64,000 nt of DNA, from the NCBI GenBank assembly GCA_039566865.1, contig CM076957.1:7263896-7327895 (forward strand), given 5' to 3'. A model generated the notes under the pieces. That model made no database searches. It saw only the letters and a list, made by a program, of their open reading frames with translations, and had not been told where the DNA came from. A program made the position numbers and the translations under genes. The stretch comes from Aurelia coerulea. Lineage: Eukaryota; Cnidaria; Scyphozoa; Semaeostomeae; Ulmaridae. Positions within the stretch are counted from its first letter, which is position 1, and each line of letters starts with the position of its first letter. This document shows positions 47,501-56,500 of this stretch, piece by piece.

Positions 47501-50500
47501 AACCTTGCTTAGGCCAAAAGGCCAAAGCTCTGGTTTGCAGGTGGACGCTAATTTGAGCTTTCAAGATGGATATTTCTGCTCTCAAAGCACCAATACCAAC
47601 AAACGAGGTATCTATGCTCAAGTTAACTATCGAAGAACATTTTGAGCGTGATTAGCCATTGATTAAGGCTAAATTCACATCGCTCGATTCAACCAAATCT
47701 GTATAGTTTTTTGTGACACCCTGTAGCTTTGTTCGAAACATTTTTCAAAAGATAATCTGCAAAAACTTTAGAATTACACTCAAGAAAAAAGTTTAGCTTG
47801 CAACAAACTTGCACAAGCTTGACAGAAGCATGATTTTGGCTTGAAGGAGCTTGAATTGAGTATGTTGACACATTTTTTTGCCAGTTTGCACGTTTGATTA
47901 GAGCTTGATCAAGCTTGACAATATCTGACGCCAGGATTTTTCTCAAACATACTATAATCCAGCTTGAATGAGTTTTTCTTCAGTTTAGAAGATGCATGCT
48001 GCAAGCTAGTGCAAGTGGTGCACAATTCTTACTTGAATTAAACCCTCAAACATACTCAAATCACACTAAAAAACAAATTAGTATCAGGATTTATGCATGC
48101 TGCAAAGATACTCAATATTTTCCTCAATGGAATCAAGGTCTCGGCATCATCGATTCTAGTCACAGGCAACAGGATAGGCTGCTGTAGCATGAAAATTTGA
48201 ATACTGGCCTTCATGTCTTTTCTTTTCTTTCTGTCTGCTTTGCAAACATATTTGCACAAACAAGCGATATTAACGTCAACATATGTACAGCTTCACTTCT
48301 ACGAGCAACCATTTTGTTTGTAAAAGTGTAATGAACTTTGACCAGCCTGGTTGCTCGAAGAAGTGAAGCGGTAGTGCTGCGTATGTTGACATTAAAATCG
48401 CTTGTTTGTGCACATATGTTTGCAAAGCAGACAGAAAACAAAGAAAAGACATGAAGGCAAGTATTCAAATTTTCATGCTACAGCTACTTATCCTGTTGCC
48501 TGTGTTCTAGTGAAATAAACTGTAGCAGGCGAGTCAGAAAAAAGCTCATGTCGTTTAAAAAGGCTAGTTAGCCCTAAATACCAAAGCAGTAATACAAGTT
48601 AAGATCTTATTGGGTACAGTAAAAACCCGCATACAAGAACACATTTAAACTAAGCTGGTTTGGTTCTGATGTAATAGATAGCATTTTTGAAGTTAGGCCA
48701 TAGGTTCTTAAATTTTGTCAAGGATGTTTTTTCCAATAATGTTTCCTTGTTTTCTATCTTCTTGTCATCAAGTCAAATTGCACAGGGGAACAATGAATTC
48801 GGGTAATCAATCTAGTGTGGGGTTCCATGTTAGTCACGGACTTCCAACTTTGCTGCAGCAGCAGTGACCCATTTCTGTGCGATGCAAGTAATACTATTTT
48901 TCATTTGAAGATCAGTTTAGCTCATTCCATCTCGGTGAAATCTGATGCTTGATAGCATGTAGTTCATGTTCGTCATGATTTACATGTTACATTTTGGAAC
49001 TCAGAATAAGAGGTTGGCATAATCATGAAACAAGAACAATTTCAAAATCAGAATCGATTCGTATTATTTAGCAAATCATTGAATAGCATTCTGGTATCTT
49101 TTGGTTCCAAAGCACGGCACTAACTAGAAATTGAAAATAACAGTCATAGAGATATGCTTAATTCTCTCCATTTAACTACTTAAAAGATCAGTAAATCAAT
49201 TAGTATTATTTAGCGAATCATTGAATAGCATTCTGGTATCTTTTGGTTCCAAAGCACGGAACTAACTAGAAATTGAAAATAACAGTCATAGAGATATGCT
49301 TAATTCTCTCAATTTAACAACTTAAAAAATCAGTAATCAAATCGAAGAGAAGTACCACCGTGAAGCTTTCACTAATCACACAGGACAATTATATCCAATC
49401 TATTACTATTTACAGTTTACTCATTGTTCATTGGCAGGTCGTTGTCTTTTATCTTTTGGTCCACGTTTGCACCCTCAGCGCGTCTTTCATTCTTATCTGC
49501 GTTAACACTTGGAGTGCTGAGTTCTTACCGGAAAGTCCGACAAATATCTTTGATAAATATCTTGTTGAAATTCATAACTGTTTTCACAGACTAGTTATTT
49601 GATCATTATATATTTTAAAATCAGTGGAAAGTCTTGAAAATTGGTTTAGTTGGAAAACTAAGCTTCAAGGTAACGTATCCATAAAAGTAATCCTCCGAGA
49701 GGAAGGGATGTAATTAACTCAGATTTCTTTTCAACCACGTTTAATGGGTTGATTGGAGACAACTGTTGAAATCAAGCAAATATACATTCCACGAAGCGAG
49801 GGACGGATTAGGAAAGCTTTCTTTTTTTTGCTTGTGACGTTTCATGATTGTGTTATCACAAATGGTTTTTTACAGCAGTTTTCTGTATTCATGTGATCAT
49901 TTTGAAAATCAACCGATCACTTCCCGAGAATTTGGTGGATATTGACAGGTTGGGTATACACTGTCCTTTCTTATGGACACATTGCCTTTAACCCTAATCC
50001 TACCGGGGGGGGGGGTGTTTTCCACCCCCCTGTCGGTTTTTTGCAGAGCATTCTTTAACGACAAAAGCTATGACCCTCAAACTCTCTGACAATTACTAAT
50101 TATCTATTAGCTACATTTTGACAATTAAACTTTTGAACAATAGGTGTCACGTGACAGATGACACTACCATATTTGGAGCAAGGTATTGGAAAAATTAATG
50201 ATTTTGATATTTTTACTCCCAGAATTAGTTCCAAATGTTGACTATTGTACTTTAAAAGAATCAGCAAACAATTAGCTTTCTATTGTTGTCAATAACAATT
50301 GAATTTGCTGACGTCAGCATTCTTAAATGATGACGTCACTCTGGCCGCCATTTTGGATCATTTTGGCAAATTTTGAAGTTTTTTCTCATAGATTTTGTTA
50401 CAAATGCATAGAAATGCGTTATGCAATACTTTAAAAGCATTTTGAGCCAATTATTATCAATTTTTGGCAGAAAAACAAAGTTTTTAGTTATGACGTCATC

Positions 50501-53500
50501 AATTTTTGTCATTTTCTTCCAAAATAACAGTCTAAAAACACTTATATGCATCATATTTGAATTGGAAATGAATAATACGCCAAATAAGAATGGAAAAAGT
50601 CATTCAGATTACCTTTATTCCGTTTTTAGAACAAATAAGCCGGAAAACCATGTATTTTGACATTTTCCGGCATTATGACGTCATAGTGACGTCACCTAAT
50701 GAGGTGGCCACGCCCAAAACTACCAATCGGCAAAGAATAGTTAGGACTACGCCCTTGCCAAGTTTCAATGATTTCCCATTAGTCTACGGCTATTTATAGA
50801 GGGGGGGTGGAAAGCACCCCCTCCCCCCGGCTATATTAGATCAAAAAAAGCCCGGTAGGATTAGGGTTAAGATCCAGCAAGCGCAGCTGTTTGTTCTTGT
50901 CTGCAATTGGAAAGTCACATGATGCCACTGTTTCTACCTTCGTACCAAACTCTTGATTTTGCTGCTACCTTCTATCATTACTTCATTTGCTTGATTGGCA
51001 AGAATTAAATCACAATGAAATAGCTCCAAATTCAGTTTGCAACATCGTTCTCGACACGATTCCTCCGGAATAATGATGATACAAATCTCCGACTTCTTCC
51101 ATTACCATAAATAATGATCCATGAATTACCACTTGCATTAAACAAGGCAAGAAAACCTGCCCAAGCATAGATTACGCTTAGATAAAACCCAGGCTCGATT
51201 TTCTTCGAAGATTTGTAATAAGTCCACCAACAGGAGGTAATAAGGTATGGGGTATACGTGATTGTTAGATATATGAGAAGGAATTGAATCGTTTTTGCTG
51301 CTGATAACTGGCTGCTTCTATTCCCCTCTGGTCTAGTAGAAATCTCTCTCGTCGTATTGTTGCCTTGAGATGAAGGATGATTTCTGAGTCTTTTCACAAG
51401 AAACACGTACATTACTATTACAAAATTTAATCCAAACCAGCCAAATAAAGCTGACACAATGTGTTGTAGAAATGATGGATGAAATGACGACATCAACGCA
51501 TTTGCAAAAGAAACAGCGAGGGCTGAAAATATCATAATTTTCATGCGAAATTCGTTCATGTATAAGTTATATCTGTTTAATTTCGTCACCTGAAAGTATC
51601 GATCGAGTGATATAAAACACAGGATCAGGAAAGAAAAATATCCAAAGATCATCGTCAAGAAGGTAGCAACTTTTTCTGATTTACATCGCCTATCAAAATC
51701 ATTTATGATTTGAGTTGCAGATGCTGCTGGGAATGCAAATATTCCTGCGCAGAGATCTGAAATATTCATGACCAGTATCAGCTTGTTTGATATTGTCTTG
51801 AATTGCTTTGTCTTGTAAAGAGTATATATTAGAATGGTGTTTGAAAAGATGGTTACAATGGATAAGAGTGCATCAGATATCGCAAACAAAACATGATAAT
51901 TCCTTGGCATGACAGTGGAAAATAAAGTCATGCAAATTTGTATGGAGCCTCCATTGGTAATGTTTGAATTAGACATTTTAAAGAAGATGCTTCAACAAAG
52001 TTTCTCTTGTCTCTTGGTAAGTTGTTCTTGCACGGAAAAGAGTCAGAAATAAGTATATTACGGTGCACAGCCTTACACAAAGCAACCGAAGTAAAGACTG
52101 CACTTTCTTCTTCACTGATAATCACAAAAATTTCACTTTCATTTGGCTTCGAATGGTGAATTCACTGTTGGCAAATCTCTGAATAGACTTTAAGCACTTT
52201 GGATGAGTCTTTAGCTGAGCACTTGAACGACTAAACTTGGTTTGACTCAAAAGAATGCATTGGTTCTAATTTGATGCTTTACCTCTATATTGCCAGTTAC
52301 ATGCAATGTAGTAGATGTGCACGTAGCAGTTGTGGCTTATAATGTACAGTACAAAGTCTATTCTGTTTAAAATTCATTCAACGTTGAGGATTTCATAAAC
52401 TCTACTTCGTTGCTCTGTTTTTCACATAGATCATAGATCTGCATGTCCGCATACTTCTCGGAAAATATTTCAAATGAAATTTCACTGCCTAAAATGAACA
52501 ATTATTTATTAGAATTAGAGGCAGGAACTCTCTTTTAATCATATATCTCCTTAAACATAATTTGTGGAACAAGTAAGACATATTAAGTAAACGAATCAGG
52601 AAATTGAAGCATTGGTCAAAATATTTCCTTATTTGCTGTGTACAAACATTTACACTGTTGTCATGGCTACAGAGGAATACCAGGTGAGTGAAAAACAGCC
52701 TCGTTTGAAAGACCACTGCTTCATGGATACGAATGATGATATTAGAAAATGGTGCACATGATCAAATATATTTTAAAAATTACCCAACAGAAATCGGCAG
52801 GGCGTTTTGCCTCTAGCAAGAACGAAGAACGAGAAGCTGCCAGCGAGAATAGTCTGGTGGAGCTGGAGAAATTCCATTCGATGAGGCAAACGCTTGCCTC
52901 TGAAGGTGGCATCAGGTGCTCGTTGTTATCATCGCTCAGCAACTTTTTTCCCGATTATTCGTCATCAGTAAGTGTTATGTTCTTGTCGCTCTTACTCATG
53001 TTGCGTTTCAGAACACAGACTCAGAAAAAACTGATGGAAATTAGGGCGATGGTCCATTATATATCTATGCTTTGTCCTTTACTTTGAATAGTGTATCAGG
53101 ACACCCAATCAGAATACATCCTATATGAGAAAGTAATTGTGGTCTATGCACAATGATCTCGATGCTCCAAGGAGTCTCGTAGAACCCCAATCGGAGTTCA
53201 CGGGGCTCCTCCAATTGGCATTCTGACACTGTGAGTGATTTTTTGAAGAAAAAGCTGCTTCAAGAAACCTTCAAAACAGACCTAAAATCACGACCAAATT
53301 TCCCTAACAATTCTGCATCACAGCAATGACGTTTTAAAGCCTGTTAGCCTCCTGGGAGGATGAAATCGCCCGGAATAATGTTGTTATGATCCCGGGTGTG
53401 GTACATTCATTGTCTCAAAGGGATAGCACGTGCGAAAGTGTTAAAGGGGAACTTTGTTCGTGAATTTTACGCCTGTTTCGAAGGTTTCTTAAAGGAGATT

Positions 53501-56500
53501 TCTTGAGAAAACCTCTCATGATTTCAGAATGAAGTGGCCAATTTCAACAAGGTATATTCTAAAATTCATTTTGAACGCGTCCACTGTTGAATGATATACT
53601 TGCTATTATTGATGCCTTGCAGGGACGTAGGAAGCATCTCAAACTTGGAGGGGCACGACACTTCAGGGGCACTCATTTCATTTAGCTGAAGGGGCACTTC
53701 CTGAAAATAAAAAGGGCACTTCTTTGTTTATTACAAAATTTTAGGGGGGCACGTGCCCCCAGTGCCCCCCCGGTTCCTTTGTCTCTGATGCCTTGATATT
53801 CTGAGAGCAGTTGCCTATCAAATGGGAATTGTTTTTTGCTCATCCTTTAGGTGACAGAAAAATGAAACGAGTTCACAATTGAAGATAGGTAATTACTCAC
53901 GCATTGTCTGAATAGGTCCTTATTTAATGTTTTACAGTATGCAAACAGATCACTCGTTAGGGAGGGGCTGTTATTATGAGCTCAGGATGTGTGATCAAAA
54001 AAGGCGCAAAGCGTTATATCCTTCCAATCAAATTTAATCATAAATTATAGCTATTTGTTTTTCATGTAAAACGCTTCCTTGTAAGTTGAAGGTCCGTAGT
54101 CAACACGGAAAAACATGTCACTGGGAAGTATTCGGTTCATCTCAGCTTTATAAAAAACAGCTTATAAGAAACAAGGCTCAATTTCACGAAACGTAAGAAA
54201 CTACCTTACCTGAATTGAGAAAGCTAAGAAACCTTTTCTTAATTTTCAACGAATATTTCTTTAAGCTCTTAGTGGCATAAAGGAGCAGCTCGGGGCCCTT
54301 AGTTATTTTGCGATACAAGGGCCCCCTGAGGCGACAAAAGTTTGCCAAATTTCCAAAATTTAAACAGAGCTTTTATTGGCAAAATCAAGGCGAGCCCAGC
54401 ACATCATCAGCGGCTTTATATTTATGGAAGTTTTATATCTGAAGGCACAAGAAACATTTTCGAGATTGTGGCTGAAATTGAATGCGAGCAAAGCGAGCCA
54501 AATTTGGGGTCTAGGGTACCACCCCCATGGGAGATTTTTTTAACCATGCTCTTTAGATTGCAGGAAAACGCACCTTTCGTAGGACCTTCGTCATAGAATG
54601 GAGAAAGAAAAGGATTGTGGTCGACGATATGCTTCCTGACGAAATATGTGAAAACTGAATTTGCAATTTATAGCATTTCTTTATATATTAGACTTGCGTT
54701 TGATTCTATGCACAGCGGCCTTGAATTCATTAGTATTCAACAAGCAGTTTCTCCAAGGTTAAATTAGTACGTGAAAGAAGATAGTAAGGAGCCCCCAAAG
54801 CCCGGGGACCCTTAGGAGTTGCTCTAACCCTAATCACCGTGCGTTACGCCACTGTTCAAACTCTTGCTCAAGCTCAAACTCTTGCATATTATTTGTTTTG
54901 AGGTCTTACCAAGTAATTTGCGAGCCATTCTAACAAAACTGTATCTACTCTACTTTTCAAGCATTAAAAATGTAAGAAAAGTAGGAGAAGCTTTTGGTAG
55001 CAAAAGTGTCCTAAATTTAAGAAACTTTCTTCCAACCCCTAAAATTAATGTCTATCAAATCTTTCTTGATGTTGTTAGCTGTAAATGATATCCTTCTAAC
55101 ATCAAGTATATTATTTTTCCAAGGTTATAGCGGAGAATGCAACTGGATTGTTGTTCAAGAACAAAAGAGATCGTAAAATTCTCAATGTTGATCCAAAGGT
55201 AAAAGTGTGGTAGCCCACTTGTCTTTGTGCTTGTCTCCGATATGACGATCTGAGTGAGACTGTGTTCACACGATCCCAGCACATTTTGAAAACGGTGAAG
55301 AATGTGACGGATAGGCCTGCCGTCCACACGAAAACAGCACATTTTTTACCAGCAGATCTTGAAAACGGTTGGTTTTGATAACGGAACTCTAACCGGCACA
55401 TTTTGAAAACGGCATTTTGCCGGTATCTTTTGAACGCTAGCTCAAATTTTGCTACCTTCACATTTTCACCATTTGCAAAGTGAATAAGTTTCACACCTTC
55501 GCGTGAGATTGCTAAACTGCATGGTTGAACAATGGCAGATTTTGTAACACAGTAGCTTCAGTGGCTTTTGCTTAACACCGCAATTCAAAGCGATTAGCAA
55601 TTGCAGACAAGAGAAATTCTCTCAACCAGAAATTCAAAATAAGCAAAGCCACAAAAGTTTACCTGAAAGCAGTAGGGAAACTGTCGTCTTGTGCATGCAA
55701 AACGTGGTTTTTAAGAGAAATCATGAGTTGACAACAAAATAAGAAGGAGAAATCTAAGGATCTGCCGGGCAAATTTTGTTTATTTGATTTAGAAGCCGAG
55801 CAGAAGGCACTGCAGTTATCGTTTTTAGGGCTTAAATTGAAAAATCATTCTTCAGCTTTTGAATCAAATAAACGAAATCCGCAAATATTTGATTTCTTCT
55901 TCTTCTTTCGTTATAAATTCATGAATTCTCTAAAAATCCATTCTTCGCGTGCACAAGGCAACAGTTCGCCCTGATAGTTTCAGGTAAATTTTTGCGGGTT
56001 TGCTCGTTTTGAATTTCTGGTTGAGAGGACTTGTTTTGCCTGCAATCGCTAATCGCTCGGAATCCCGGTGTCAATCAAGGCAACTGATGCTATTGTGTTA
56101 CAAAATTTGCCCTTGTTGCATGATTGGCTACCCAGGAGGTGCGGAATCTATTCTTCAGAACAGGAAATCACTTTGCAATGTAGAAGAGCTGAACATTTCC
56201 CATTGCAAATTCATCCGTGGTGAGTGCAGATTTCTCGTTGCATTTGACAACTCTACCAGGTGTCCCAAAAAGTATACAAATTTCGTTGACTCCAGCTATG
56301 TGAATTTTGCTTTAATCAATGGGTAATCACTCTCAAAATGTTCTTCGATAGTTAACTTGAACATAGATACCTCGTTTGTAGGCATTGATGCATTGAGTGT
56401 AGAAATATCAATCTTGAAAGCTGAAATTTGCGTCAAACTGCAGACCAGAGCTCTGTCCTTTTGGCCTAAGCAAGTTCCTGAAGCACATCGAAATTAAGAA

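Larger units (their letters stand above)
47517..52300. repeat. Duplicated block, copy A
   Basis: Aligns with 57,709-64,000. It contains half an M2 element, a foldback, a piggyBac-like MITE and GPCR copy A. It carries a 142-bp tandem duplication (about 49,061-49,340) absent from copy B. Similarity is still visible at 52,298, where copy B runs off the window. Confidence 0.9.

Noticed and set aside
50336..50799. Conserved short frames shared by 50.3-50.8 and 62.0-62.5 kb
   Set aside because: They lie in the duplicated piggyBac-like MITE; identity reflects recent duplication, not coding constraint.
49988..50870. Telomere-like sequence (GGATTAGGGTTAA) at MITE ends
   Set aside because: A single unit at each end, explained by piggyBac-type CCCT/AGGG termini next to TTAA; no tandem TTAGGG array.
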